NCBI GenBank assembly: GCA_032620915.1
Contig: CP136052.1
Location: 1,278,501 to 1,342,500 of the forward strand
Direction: 5' to 3'
Length of the DNA stretch: 64,000 nucleotides
From: Oscillospiraceae bacterium NTUH-002-81
GTDB lineage: Bacteria > Bacillota > Clostridia > Lachnospirales > Lachnospiraceae
How positions within the stretch are numbered: position 1 is the first letter of the stretch; each line of letters begins with the position of its first letter. Positions 36,558 to 45,605 of the stretch are shown here, in pieces. The notes under the pieces were generated by a model, which saw only the letters and a program-made list of their open reading frames with translations, had not been told where the DNA came from and ran no database searches. Both the position numbers and the translations under genes were made by a program.

Positions 36558-36872
36558 TTACTTTCTGCTATTGAGTTCTTTCATAATACCGAGGATATAT
36601 TGCATGGATTGAGGATCAAGCTGTCTTGCCTCTGCAATGAATTCCTTTAAGGTTTCCGGGTAGGTATTTCCTTCATCAAAGAATTCCTGCGGTGTCACAC
36701 CCAGATATTCGCAGATGTAGAAAAAAGACTGCATAGCGGGAAGTGACTTTTTATTCTCAATATTATTGATGTAGTTGTTTGCCTGACCTAACGATAAAGA
36801 CATATCGCGTGCGGAAACTCCTTTTTGTGTCCGCAGCTTCGCTAATCGTTCCGGGACAAAATCTTCATACAT
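36558..36872 (-). CDS. XRE-family HTH regulator
   Basis: 104 residues; ATG at 36872 preceded by GGGAGGTG. Helix-turn-helix: KGVSARDMSLSLGQANNYINNIE, then a C-terminal region typical of small Cro/CI-type repressors (EFFDEGNTYPETLKEF). It is transcribed divergently from the SLOG gene, so it may control both. The only minus-strand backbone gene in the window. Confidence 0.85.
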   Translation of the reverse strand: MYEDFVPERLAKLRTQKGVSARDMSLSLGQANNYINNIENKKSLPAMQSFFYICEYLGVTPQEFFDEGNTYPETLKEFIAEARQLDPQSMQYILGIMKELNSRK

Positions 36873-36949
36873 CGCCTTCACCTCCCATTCTGTAATAGAT
36901 TGTACCTCACGCCCCTTTATTATCCGCAAAAGGAAAAAGGGTATTATCG

Positions 36950-36978
36950 TTGACTTGCTAAATTAAATCTATTACTAT
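36950..36978 (+). promoter_or_regulatory. Promoter of the SLOG/topB operon
   Basis: TTGACT (36950-36955), a 17-bp spacer and TACTAT (36973-36978), about 44 bp before ATG 37022. Confidence 0.75.
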
Positions 36979-37021
36979 GTGAAAAGTGAAGAATTTTACC
37001 TATCAGATGGAGGGATGACAG

Positions 37022-37531
37022 ATGAAAGGAAAGACTTGCTGTGTTACCGGACACAGGGATTTGCCGCAGAATGAGATCAACAAAATAAAAGCCGCTTTGG
37101 AACATGAGATCGATGCTGCCGTTACAGATGGATTTACCTGTTTTATGAGTGGCTTTGCAGATGGCGTGGATCAGTATTTTGCAGAGCTGGTGTTGGAAAG
37201 AAAGCAGACTAATCCGGCGCTGGAGCTGATCGCAGTGATCCCTTACCGCAAACGTCTGGACAGCCTGAATAAGAAAACAAGAACCCGTGAACTGCTGGAG
37301 GCTTGTGCGGATGTTGTTGTCATACAGGAAAAATATCTCCCAAGCGTCTACTCCCACAGAAACCGCTATATGGTGGAGCACTCCGACCGAGTGATCGCTG
37401 TATATGACGGACGGGAAACCGGCGGTACGGCAAAGACGATCCGCTTCACCCATCGGATGAAAAAGGAACTGCGGGAAATCCCGGTTGGAGAGATCGTCCT
37501 GCCGGATCACTTGAAACCAAAAACAAAATAG
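37022..37531 (+). CDS. SLOG-family protein (DUF1273/YpsA-like)
   Basis: 169 residues after GGAGGG. Rossmann-like SLOG features: CCVTGHRDLP at the N-terminus, FMSGFADGVDQYFAEL, and DRVIAVYDGRETGGTAKTI. SLOG proteins bind nucleotide-derived ligands. Role in the ICE unknown; relatives are common accessory genes near topB in this ICE family. Confidence 0.82.
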   Translation: MKGKTCCVTGHRDLPQNEINKIKAALEHEIDAAVTDGFTCFMSGFADGVDQYFAELVLERKQTNPALELIAVIPYRKRLDSLNKKTRTRELLEACADVVVIQEKYLPSVYSHRNRYMVEHSDRVIAVYDGRETGGTAKTIRFTHRMKKELREIPVGEIVLPDHLKPKTK

Positions 37532-37542
37532 ATACCTGTTGA

Positions 37543-37571
37543 TGCGCTCACTTTGAAGTGGGCGTTTTTCT
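37543..37571 (+). terminator. Terminator after the SLOG gene
   Basis: CGCTCACTT pairs with AAGTGGGCG (one wobble) and is followed by TTTTTCTTT. Confidence 0.7.
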
Positions 37572-37596
37572 TTACCCATTTTTAGGAGGAATGCTT

Positions 37597-37722
37597 ATGT
37601 GGAACCTGATTTCACATTTCCTTACCTTTGCCGGAGGAATGGCTTCCGGCGTTATGTTGATGTGTCTTATGCAAACCGGAAAACTTGCGGATAAAGAATT
37701 TGAAACTATGAAGGAGGAATAA
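37597..37722 (+). CDS. DUF3789-like small membrane protein
   Basis: 41 residues, seven bases after AGGAGGA. It is a single membrane helix (ISHFLTFAGGMASGVMLMCLM) followed by a charged tail. It is a typical mini-gene in front of topB in Clostridia ICEs. Function unknown. Confidence 0.75.
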   Translation: MWNLISHFLTFAGGMASGVMLMCLMQTGKLADKEFETMKEE

Positions 37723-37725
37723 AAA

Positions 37726-39834
37726 TTGAAACTTGTGATTGCAGAAAAGCCCTCTGTTGCTATGTCACTGGCAGCAGTATTAGGCGCAACGGAAAGAAAA
37801 GACGGTTATCTCGAAGGTTCCGGCTATCTGGTGAGCTGGTGCGTGGGACATCTTTTGGAACTGGCACAGCCGGAGGCTTACAAAGAACAGTACGCCAAAT
37901 GGCGGTATGAGGATCTTCCGATCCTACCGGAAAACTGGAAATATGAAGTGCCAAAGGATAAGAAAACGCAGCTTGCCCTTTTGTGCCGATTGATGAAGGA
38001 CAAACGGGTGGATTCCGTGGTATGCGCTACGGATGCCGGACGAGAAGGAGAACTGATCTTCCGTCTGGTCTATGAATATGCCGGATGTAAAAAGCCTATG
38101 GAGCGCCTTTGGATTTCCAGTATGGAGGATGCGGCGATCCGTGAGGGCTTTGACCATCTCCACCCCGGCAGTGATTACGATAAGCTCTATGATGCGGCGG
38201 TCTGCCGGGCAGGAGCCGACTGGCTGATCGGGATCAATGCCACCCGGCTTTTTTCTGTCCTGTATGGTGTCACCCTAAATGTCGGCCGTGTTATGTCACC
38301 GACACTGGCACTTTTGGTACAGCGTGAGTCGGATATTGAATCCTTCATCAGTAAGCCTTTTTATGTGCCGGAAATCACCTGCGGAGGTTTTACTGCTTCC
38401 GGCGAAAAAATGACGGAACGATCCGAGGCTGAAAAAATCCGTATGGACTGTGACCACAACTCCGCTTTTGTGCGTTCTGTGGAAAAGCAGGTAAAAACTA
38501 TACAGCCTCCCCGCCTTTATGACCTTACAACTCTGCAAAGGGAATGTAACCGTATTTATGGCTATACGGCTCAACAGACCCTTGATTATGTGCAATCTCT
38601 CTATGAAAAGAAGCTGGCAACCTATCCGAGAACGGACAGCCAGTATTTGACGAAGGACATGCAGGCAACCGCCGCTTCCCTGATCCTGTGGCTGCGTGAC
38701 AATATGACCTTTGGAAAAGGCTACGCCGGAGAGCCGGACATTGACCGGGTAACAGATGACAGCAAAGTGACTGACCACCATGCCATTATCCCAACTGTGG
38801 AAATCGCACGGACAGACCTGTCAGAGCTTCCTTCCGGGGAGCGGGATGTGCTTACCCTGCTTGCCGTCAGACTGCTTTGTGCCACAACGCAGGTACACCG
38901 ATTTGAAGCGGTCACCGCTATATTGGACTGCCAAGGATATACTTTTACGGCAAAAGGAAAGACTATTTTACAGTCCGGCTGGAAAGAGGTGGAACGGATT
39001 CACCGTATGAGTATCAGGCAGAGTGAAACGGAACACAAAGAAAATGAAGCTGTCGCTCTCCCTGTGCTGCAGGAAGGACAGACTTTTGAAGCTGTATCAG
39101 CAAGTCTCCGTGAAGGGAAAACTTCACCGCCGAAACACTATACGGAGGACACACTGCTGTCCGCTATGGAGACTGCCGGTGCGGAAGATATGCCGGAAGA
39201 TGCCGAGCGTAAAGGATTGGGTACTCCGGCTACCCGTGCGGCAACACTGGAAAAGCTGGTTTCTGCCGGATTTGTACAGCGAAAGAAAAAGCAGCTCATT
39301 CCTACGGAAAAAGGAAAGAACCTGATCGCAGTCCTGCCGGACAATATCAAATCTCCCATCTTAACTGCAGAATGGGAATCCATGCTGAAACAAGTGGAAC
39401 ATGGCGAACTGTCGGCAACATCTTTTATGGATCAGATTGCAGATATGAGCCGGACGCTGGTAAAAGAACATACTACCCCGGAAGAACGTTTTGCGGATCT
39501 GTTTCCTTCTTCCAAAGGAACTGCACACGAAGCCGTGGGGGTATGTCCCCGCTGCGGTGCCCCGGTATTTGAAGGAAAGAAAGGTTTTTTCTGCGGCAAC
39601 AGGGAATGTTCTTTTGCTCTTTGGAAAGATAACCGTTTCTTTTCCAGCAAGAAAAAATCTATCACAAAGTCTGTGGCAGCGGCTCTTTTGAAAGAGGGCC
39701 GCATTTCTATGTCCGGGCTTTACAGTGAAAAAACAGGAAGGACCTATGATGCGGAAGTGATTCTGGATGATACCGGCGGTAAATATGTGAATTTCAAGCT
39801 GAAATTTCCAGTAAAGAAAGGCAGGCGTAAATGA
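37726..39834 (+). CDS. topB: DNA topoisomerase III
   Basis: 702 residues from TTG 37726 after AAGGAGG. Toprim: IAEKPSVA and CATDAGREGELIFR. Catalytic tyrosine in YPRTDSQYL (about residue 300). A C-terminal zinc finger (CPRCGAPVFEGKKGFFC) follows. ICE-borne type IA enzymes resolve single-strand and recombination intermediates during transfer. The gene is intact. Confidence 0.93.
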   Translation: MKLVIAEKPSVAMSLAAVLGATERKDGYLEGSGYLVSWCVGHLLELAQPEAYKEQYAKWRYEDLPILPENWKYEVPKDKKTQLALLCRLMKDKRVDSVVCATDAGREGELIFRLVYEYAGCKKPMERLWISSMEDAAIREGFDHLHPGSDYDKLYDAAVCRAGADWLIGINATRLFSVLYGVTLNVGRVMSPTLALLVQRESDIESFISKPFYVPEITCGGFTASGEKMTERSEAEKIRMDCDHNSAFVRSVEKQVKTIQPPRLYDLTTLQRECNRIYGYTAQQTLDYVQSLYEKKLATYPRTDSQYLTKDMQATAASLILWLRDNMTFGKGYAGEPDIDRVTDDSKVTDHHAIIPTVEIARTDLSELPSGERDVLTLLAVRLLCATTQVHRFEAVTAILDCQGYTFTAKGKTILQSGWKEVERIHRMSIRQSETEHKENEAVALPVLQEGQTFEAVSASLREGKTSPPKHYTEDTLLSAMETAGAEDMPEDAERKGLGTPATRAATLEKLVSAGFVQRKKKQLIPTEKGKNLIAVLPDNIKSPILTAEWESMLKQVEHGELSATSFMDQIADMSRTLVKEHTTPEERFADLFPSSKGTAHEAVGVCPRCGAPVFEGKKGFFCGNRECSFALWKDNRFFSSKKKSITKSVAAALLKEGRISMSGLYSEKTGRTYDAEVILDDTGGKYVNFKLKFPVKKGRRK

Positions 39835-40214
39835 GCGATCGAAAAACCTTTGAATATGGCGGTTATCACTTCACGCCCATACGAAAATTTCACAAAAAAG
39901 AAGGCGACTTTTTCGCCATATCGAAACGGCTGGCAAGTGACCCCAACTTAGGGCTGTGTACCTATCAGGATCGGCAAAAAGCACCTTATGATTACAAAGA
40001 CTTTTATACCGTTTCAACAGACAAAGAATGTGATATTTTCCGCTGCGAAGAAAATGGATTGTTGTATGTACCAGGAAAAAATGAACTTTTTATTTACCAT
40101 GAACCAAAACAGAAAAAGCGGAACTCTATCGCCGATGCCCTTTCACAGCCCAGGAATGTTACTGATACAACCGAAATTTCCAGCGGTCGGCAAAGCAGAG
40201 CCCCGGAAAGGTAG
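39831..40214 (+). CDS. Conserved ICE protein of unknown function
   Basis: 127 residues; ATGA overlap with topB. The conserved-looking beginning YGGYHFTPIRKF and the segment CTYQDRQKAPYDYKDFYTVS are aromatic and basic; the tail is disordered. No motif recognised. Confidence 0.65.
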   Translation: MSDRKTFEYGGYHFTPIRKFHKKEGDFFAISKRLASDPNLGLCTYQDRQKAPYDYKDFYTVSTDKECDIFRCEENGLLYVPGKNELFIYHEPKQKKRNSIADALSQPRNVTDTTEISSGRQSRAPER

Positions 40215-40219
40215 GCGTT

Positions 40220-40588
40220 ATGGCGGAGAGAGAATTGAACCGCTCGGAGCGGGCTACGATCCGAAAGCTGGTTACGGAGCTTTGCGCCAACTATGACTCC
40301 CAGGATAAGATCTGCCTTCCTCTGGACAGCCCTTGTTACATGCTGAATAAATGGTGGACCGGTGCTTATTGCAGGTACTTTGAAAAAGCGGTGCTGCCGG
40401 TGGATGCAGCACTGGAATCAGCCATTACCGGCGAGGACACCTCCATGAGACAGAAAATATGCCCTGTGTGTGGAAAGGCATATCTTCCTACAACCAGCCA
40501 GGCATATTGTTCCGCTGCCTGCCGGGTCTATGCAAGACGGAAATCCGAGCGGGAACGCAAACGCCGGAAGCGGCAAAACCAACCATGA
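40220..40588 (+). CDS. Cysteine-rich VLP domain protein (ICE copy)
   Basis: 122 residues. The hallmark is KAVLPVDAALESAI, preceded by LCANYDSQDKICLPLDSPC and followed by a zinc finger (CPVCGKAY, then YCSAACR) and a basic tail. It is a paralogue of the transposon gene at 11163. Role in mobilization unknown. Confidence 0.85.
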   Translation: MAERELNRSERATIRKLVTELCANYDSQDKICLPLDSPCYMLNKWWTGAYCRYFEKAVLPVDAALESAITGEDTSMRQKICPVCGKAYLPTTSQAYCSAACRVYARRKSERERKRRKRQNQP

Positions 40589-40609
40589 TATGTCCGCAAC
40601 TTAGCCTTA

Positions 40610-40635
40610 AAAGTCCTTGATTTTCAAGGGCTTTT
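40610..40635 (+). terminator. Terminator after the VLP gene
   Basis: AAGTCCTTGA pairs with TCAAGGGCTT and is followed by TTT. It lies within a longer inverted repeat (40591-40602 with 40690-40701). Confidence 0.65.
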
Positions 40636-40742
40636 TGCACCTGTTTTCAAGGGAGCTGTATAAGAATACTCCGGTGCTTTGAAATGAGGTTAAGTTGCAG
40701 ACAAAACATATATTTTAACAAAAACGATAGGAGGCGATTTTT

Positions 40743-41375
40743 TTGAATATCAACACGATTACCGCGGAGGACCTTCGCCGCATGCCGGATAAGGAAGGAC
40801 TGATTTTACAGGGCTGTGGCGGGGATCTGACAGAGTGGGTGGACGGGATCAATGAAATGCTGACAAAAGCAGGCATATTGAAAGATGGCTGTCAGTTTGA
40901 GAATGTGGCTGCTTTTCAGCACGGCGAACTGACCTGTCTGCTTTACCCGTTTGATGATGTGAAACTGGATATAGGAAAACTTGCCCTGTGGCGTTTACAG
41001 ACCCATGAAGTCTATGGCGGCACATGGCTGTCGGACTTTGTGCCGAATTATTTAGGCGGATTTATAGAAACACCGGAAGCGTTGGCAGATAAACCGGATT
41101 GTCCGCTGATCGGAGCAGATGGGAACATTTTTAATCTGCTGGGTATTGCTTCCCGTACTTTGCTGGAGCATGGTTTGAAAGAACAGGCAAAAGAAATGTC
41201 TGATCGGGTATTTGTTTCCGGCAGTTATGGAGAAGCGCTCTGTATCATTGGCGAATATGTCAACATCACAGATTCCGAACCGGAGCATAAGAATTCTCTC
41301 CGTCAGCAGCTAAAGGCAACAAAACCGGCAGACCCAGTAAAAAAGCAACAAACTTCCAAACAGCAGGAACGATAA
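40743..41375 (+). CDS. Unknown ICE protein
   Basis: 210 residues from a TTG start after AGGAGG. The segment LRRMPDKEGLILQGCGGDLTEW is followed by a region predicted to be globular to about residue 175, with a Gln/Lys-rich tail. It is the first gene of the operon leading to MobC and the relaxase. It may be an antirestriction-type accessory protein, but no motif proves it. Confidence 0.65.
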   Translation: MNINTITAEDLRRMPDKEGLILQGCGGDLTEWVDGINEMLTKAGILKDGCQFENVAAFQHGELTCLLYPFDDVKLDIGKLALWRLQTHEVYGGTWLSDFVPNYLGGFIETPEALADKPDCPLIGADGNIFNLLGIASRTLLEHGLKEQAKEMSDRVFVSGSYGEALCIIGEYVNITDSEPEHKNSLRQQLKATKPADPVKKQQTSKQQER

Positions 41376-41388
41376 GGAGGGATGCGAA

Positions 41389-42309
41389 ATGGAAAGGAAA
41401 CGGACCTATGGTGTATGGGCAGTACGAAGCAGCACTTCTATTTTCGGACCGGCACAAAGCTGGTGCAAGGAAAATGGAAAACCGTTGGAGTTTGATAGCA
41501 AAGCCGACGCTGAAAACTATGCAAAGGAAGCCAACGAGCATACGACAGCAAATGTCCGATACTATGTGAAAGAAAAAGAACCGGAACCCGGCGCTGTTCG
41601 GAAAGGAACATCTCAACCGGAACTGGATGCGCGCAGCCATGAAGAAGTAATACCAAGAAATGATGCAGCGGAAAAACAAAACGAGATTCCGGGCCGACAG
41701 ATTCCTTCTCAAACAGATCCGCTGGTAGAAATCCGCTCTGCGGTCCATAGTAATTACGCGGGTATGGTCGCTATGCTGGGTGCGGACAACCGTGTGTATT
41801 TGGGGCGTGAGGAACGTTGCCATTACCAGGATATGCAGCCATCTTACTATGACAATCAGGACGGTTCCCTGTGTTTTGTCTGTGATCAGCCCGATATGTA
41901 TTATTTTCTTTATGGAGAAGGCTGGGCGCATACCCAGACGGAAATGTTGGAACGAGGGCTTACCTTGCGCCAGTATGAAGAATTTGCGAGACTGCAAAAT
42001 GGGGTCCTTGCACAGTTTACCACCCAAAGAGAAATTCTGTTTGCCGGACAGCCGTTTCAGGCGCCGGAAAGTTATCTTCGCAATGCGGAACTTTATGAGG
42101 AAGGACAAACCGGGAACTACAATATGCTGGATGGCAGGCTGAACAACGAACCTCCTGTGCGCCCGGATCTGACAGACGGACAGACGGATGAAGAAATCCG
42201 GGAGCTGGTGCCGGAAGCAAAGCCGTCTTTGATGGACCGTTTGAAAGCAGACAAACCGGAGCATGAAGCAAGGCAGATGATCCCTCCTGTGCCGGAAAGG
42301 GAACGCTGA
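41389..42309 (+). CDS. Unknown ICE protein with DUF4316-like C-terminus
   Basis: 306 residues after AAGGAGGGATGCGAA. The N-terminal 60 residues form a small domain (YGVWAVRSSTSIFGPAQSW). After a disordered linker, residues about 115-220 contain YLGREERCHYQDMQPSYYDN and FLYGEGWAHTQTEMLERGL. The C-terminus has LMDRLKADKPE, a pattern shared by many ICE-associated proteins. Function unknown. Confidence 0.6.
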   Translation: MERKRTYGVWAVRSSTSIFGPAQSWCKENGKPLEFDSKADAENYAKEANEHTTANVRYYVKEKEPEPGAVRKGTSQPELDARSHEEVIPRNDAAEKQNEIPGRQIPSQTDPLVEIRSAVHSNYAGMVAMLGADNRVYLGREERCHYQDMQPSYYDNQDGSLCFVCDQPDMYYFLYGEGWAHTQTEMLERGLTLRQYEEFARLQNGVLAQFTTQREILFAGQPFQAPESYLRNAELYEEGQTGNYNMLDGRLNNEPPVRPDLTDGQTDEEIRELVPEAKPSLMDRLKADKPEHEARQMIPPVPERER

Positions 42310-43007
42310 TGGCCGGGGTAAGATTTGAGGATGTAGATCTTTTGGGTGCTCTTTCCCGTATCGTAGATCTTCATACCCAACATTATAAAGAGGACTTTGA
42401 CCTGGATAAGGAACTGATTTCAAAACTGGCTGTGTCAGACCGTTCAGAGGATAAACAGCTTCTTTGGATGTCACGCCCTTGCGGAACCTATACCCTGCGC
42501 GAACGGGAAGTTTATCTGGATGGAAGCCATGAAAATAAAGTGTGGCGGTTTTACCAGGAACAGACAAATGATCCCGTTTTGGCTTATGCCATCTCTTTGA
42601 AAGAAGTCAGGGACGGAAAAATATTTGGCAATCTCTATCCGCTAAATTATAGAGAACATGTGGAACGGATGAAAAAGCTGACCTGTCCAATCGGAAATGT
42701 AGCCGTTGCATTTGCGGATGGAAATGTTATCACGATTCCCTATCAGGAACGGAGACAGCTTATGAACCGGTTTATGCCAGAGCATGGAGCCCCTAAAACA
42801 ATGACTTATCTGCCGGAAAATGAGCCGGAGCTGATGATGATTCTAAAACGGGAACGCTTCAAACGCAGCTATCATGCGACAGCCGGAAATCTGGAGGAAT
42901 ATCTTGATAAGCTGGAAAAGACCACCCTGCGGGAAAAACTCAAAAGAGCAAAGACGGTGGTTTCAACACAGGAGGTCTCATCTCATAAAAGAGGGTTGGA
43001 ACGATGA
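42309..43007 (+). CDS. Unknown ICE protein upstream of mobC
   Basis: 232 residues; its start overlaps the previous stop and its stop overlaps mobC. The region CGTYTLREREVYLDGSHENK and a Lys/Arg-rich C-terminus suggest nucleic-acid contact, but no family is recognised. Tight overlaps show co-translation with mobC. Confidence 0.65.
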   Translation: MAGVRFEDVDLLGALSRIVDLHTQHYKEDFDLDKELISKLAVSDRSEDKQLLWMSRPCGTYTLREREVYLDGSHENKVWRFYQEQTNDPVLAYAISLKEVRDGKIFGNLYPLNYREHVERMKKLTCPIGNVAVAFADGNVITIPYQERRQLMNRFMPEHGAPKTMTYLPENEPELMMILKRERFKRSYHATAGNLEEYLDKLEKTTLREKLKRAKTVVSTQEVSSHKRGLER

Positions 43008-43348
43008 AGGGCGGGCATAACAAAAAATCCGTCCGCGTCGAATTTGTCATGTCCGAACCGGAGGCCGAACTGGTAAAAGAACGCATGGCGGAACTTGGCA
43101 TTACCAACCTGTCGGCATATCTGCGAAAGATGGCCGTAGACGGTTACATCATTCACCTTGATATGGGAGATATTCAGGAAATGATCCGGCTTCTCCGCAT
43201 TTGTTCCAATAACTTAAACCAATATACCAGACGGGCCAATGAGACCGGCAATATTTATGCCGCAGATATAGATGACATCCGCACCCGTCTGGACAGCCTT
43301 TGGGATGGCATGGACAAACTGATCCGGGGATTTGCAAACATTTCATAA
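43004..43348 (+). CDS. mobC: MobC relaxosome protein of the ICE
   Basis: 114 residues. Ribbon-helix-helix-like N-terminus (KSVRVEFVMSEPEAELVKER) and the conserved LLRICSNNLNQYTRRANE. It cooperates with the relaxase gene 0.5 kb downstream at the ICE oriT. It is not closely similar to the transposon MobC at 9181. Confidence 0.88.
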   Translation: MKGGHNKKSVRVEFVMSEPEAELVKERMAELGITNLSAYLRKMAVDGYIIHLDMGDIQEMIRLLRICSNNLNQYTRRANETGNIYAADIDDIRTRLDSLWDGMDKLIRGFANIS

Positions 43349-43399
43349 ACAGCCGGAAAGCCGTTGCTTTCTTTTTGCCGTCACGGTAAAATTTTTATA

Positions 43400-43413
43400 A
43401 GGGCAGATGCCCT
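43400..43413 (+). other. Candidate oriT hairpin of the ICE
   Basis: AGGGCA-GA-TGCCCT lies in the gap between mobC and the CD1845 gene, together with GAAAGC/GCTTTC at 43356-43371. An oriT next to mobC is expected; no nick site is identified. Confidence 0.25.
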
Positions 43414-43433
43414 TCTGAAAGGAGGCAAAGCGT

Positions 43434-43724
43434 ATGCGTTTGATAGGTAAATTACTGGCACTTCCCTTTATGCTGGTTACGGGGATTCTTTATCTGGTAT
43501 GTAAATTTTTAGTGGTTCTTTCCGGTGCGGTACTTGGGATTCTTTCTGGGATCATCTTTCTGGCGGCATTGGTGCTGTTCTTTGTCGCAGGATTTTTGCC
43601 GGGTCTTGCATGGCTTATGATCGCCTTTCTTATCAGTCCATACGGTCTGCCTCTGGCGGCTGCATGGCTGGTAGGGATCATTGGCGGGGCAAACAGTGCC
43701 TTAAAGGATTTTATATTTGGTTAA
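43434..43724 (+). CDS. CD1845-family membrane protein
   Basis: 96 residues after AAAGGAGG, almost entirely hydrophobic with about three membrane helices (for example LGILSGIIFLAALVLFFVAG). The family is standard between mobC and the relaxase in Clostridia ICEs. Function unknown. Confidence 0.8.
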   Translation: MRLIGKLLALPFMLVTGILYLVCKFLVVLSGAVLGILSGIIFLAALVLFFVAGFLPGLAWLMIAFLISPYGLPLAAAWLVGIIGGANSALKDFIFG

Positions 43725-43803
43725 GCAGATTTGGCGGGGCGCATAGGCAGCCCCGCTCTTTTTCTGCAATTATAACTTCTCTGATTGGAATTAAGTTAAG
43801 GAG

Positions 43804-45224
43804 GTGACGAAAATAGCGACCACCAGACTGATGCCTCTGCATGTAGGAAAAGGTCGGAATATCTCTACTGCGATCTCAGATATTATTGATTATGTAGAAA
43901 ATCCGCAGAAAACCGATTTTGGAAAATTCATTTATGGCTATGAGTGTGATACCCGGCTTGCTGATGCAGAGTTTCTTCTGTCCAAACGACAGTATGCAAA
44001 TCTGACCGGCAGAAATCAGGGTGCAGATGATGTGATCGCCTACCATCTCCGTCAGGCATTTAAGCCCGGCGAAGTTACGCCAGAAGAAGCTAATCAGATC
44101 GGCAGGGAGCTGGCACTGAAGCTCACAAAAAGGAAACCATGCCTTTGTTGTCTGCACCCATGTGGATAAGCACCATGTCCATAATCACATCATTATCAAC
44201 TCTACTACACTGGACTGTCAGAAAAAAATTTCGCAACTTCTGGGGCTCTACCTGGGCAATCCGGCGAATGAATGACAAGCTGTGTTTGGAGCATGGACTT
44301 TCGATTGTAGAAAATCCGAAACCCAGCCGGGAGCATTATGGCACATGGCTGGGAAATAAAAAGCAGCCTTCCTTTCAGGAGCAGATACGCATTGCTATTG
44401 ATGCTGCATTAGAGGAAAAGCCAAAAGATTTTGAGGAACTTCTACAGAAGCTGGAAACTGCTGGGCTGGAAGTCAACCGTGAAAGAAAACATCTTCGGTT
44501 CCGAGTTCCGGGACAAGAAAATTATACCCGATGCGATACGCTCAAAGGCGATTATACAGAACAGACCATCAAAGAACGGATTGCCGGTACACGGACAGTA
44601 AAACCCCGCCATGCCTTTTCTAAAAAAACGGTTTCCAAAGTTGGATTGCTGGTTGATATTGAAGCTGCAATCCGTTCCGGCAAGGGCCCTGGTTATGAGC
44701 GCTGGGCAAAAGTGTTCAATCTAAAGCAGCTTTCTCAGGCAGTGCTCTACTTAAAAGAACATGGCGATATGGGTTATGAGGATCTTCTGGAAAAAACCAA
44801 CGCCACTACCACTAATTTCAATACTTTATCCGTTCAGATCAAAGATCTGGAGTCAAAAATGAACGCCAATGCCGAGCTGCAAAAACAGATCGTAAACTAT
44901 GCGAAAACGCGGGCTGTCTATGTAGAATATCGCAAAGCCGGGTACAGCAAAAAATTCCGAACAGAACATGAAGCTGAAATTCTGCTGCACCAGGCGGCAA
45001 AGAATCATTTTGACGAGCTGGGAATCAAAAAGCTCCCCTCTGTCAAATCTCTCCGGGAGGAATACACCGATCTTCTGGAACAAAAACGGAAAGCCTATTC
45101 TGCCTATAAGCAGGCCAAAAATGATATGAAAGAACTTCATAATGTTCGGGCCAATGTGGAATACCTATTAGAGATTTCTTCCCCACCACAACCGCAGCGC
45201 AGCACAGAAAAATCCCGTCAATAA
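43804..45224 (+). pseudogene. ICE relaxase, frame broken twice
   Basis: Relaxase of the ICE. The native N-terminus is probably ATTRLMPLH; the ATA at 43813 sits where a start should be and the GTG at 43804 overlaps the AAGGAGG. The metal-binding triad (THVDKHHVHNHIIINS) is recovered only after removing one A from the A5 run at 44127-44131. A second extra A is in the A7 run at 44222-44228. Corrected, the protein is about 469 residues. As written, no intact relaxase is encoded and the ICE could not transfer by itself. Confidence 0.82.
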
Positions 45225-45284
45225 GGTTTGCTAACTTGAATTCTATAGACCTTGACTTTCCGGGACTTCTTAACTATAATAATA

Positions 45285-45370
45285 CTCAAGCAGGGGGCCT
45301 ACCTTGTAGTTGAGAAGGTTAAAACCTGACCCTTTGAACCTGTTGGCTAATACCAACGCAGGGAGCTAAA
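45285..45370 (+). ncRNA. TPP riboswitch 1
   Basis: The aptamer carries GGGGGCC, a short P3 (CTAC/GTAG), TGAGA for the pyrimidine pocket, ACCCTTTGAACCTG and CTAATACCAACGCAGGGA, matching the THI element. The terminator at 45392 follows 22 bases later. Confidence 0.9.
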
Positions 45371-45391
45371 GAATACAGATTCGTATTTTTT

Positions 45392-45423
45392 GGACATTCT
45401 CTGTTTTGGGAATGTCCTTTTTT
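45392..45423 (+). terminator. Riboswitch 1 expression-platform terminator
   Basis: GGACATTC (45392-45399) pairs with GAATGTCC (45410-45417), then six T. Confidence 0.88.
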
Positions 45424-45447
45424 AATTGAATAAGATATGATATGTGT

Positions 45448-45526
45448 TTGCGAGGGAACTGAACAAGTTGAAAAAGGTAAGACCTGACCTCTGGACCTGT
45501 CGGCTAATACCGGCGTAGGGAAGCAA
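45448..45526 (+). ncRNA. TPP riboswitch 2
   Basis: P1 TTGC/GCAA; P3 AACT/AGTT; CTAATACCGGCGTAGGGAAG is clear. The pocket motif reads TGAAA where TGAGA is usual, and the strand ACCTCTGGACCTG differs from riboswitch 1. It is followed by its own terminator at 45553. Confidence 0.85.
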
Positions 45527-45552
45527 TTTCTTACGCTCGTATTGCGTCTGAA

Positions 45553-45587
45553 AGAGCTTCTAATTGTTTTAGAGGCTCTATTTTTTT
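45553..45587 (+). terminator. Riboswitch 2 expression-platform terminator
   Basis: AGAGCTTCTAA pairs with TTAGAGGCTCT (one wobble), then ATTTTTTT, 11 bp before the tenA ribosome site. Confidence 0.88.
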
Positions 45588-45605
45588 ATTTCAGGAGGAA
45601 CAAAC

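Noticed and set aside
41266..42567. 433-codon minus-strand frame opposite the accessory genes
   Set aside because: Overlaps three well-supported plus-strand genes that overlap each other end to start; no start signal.
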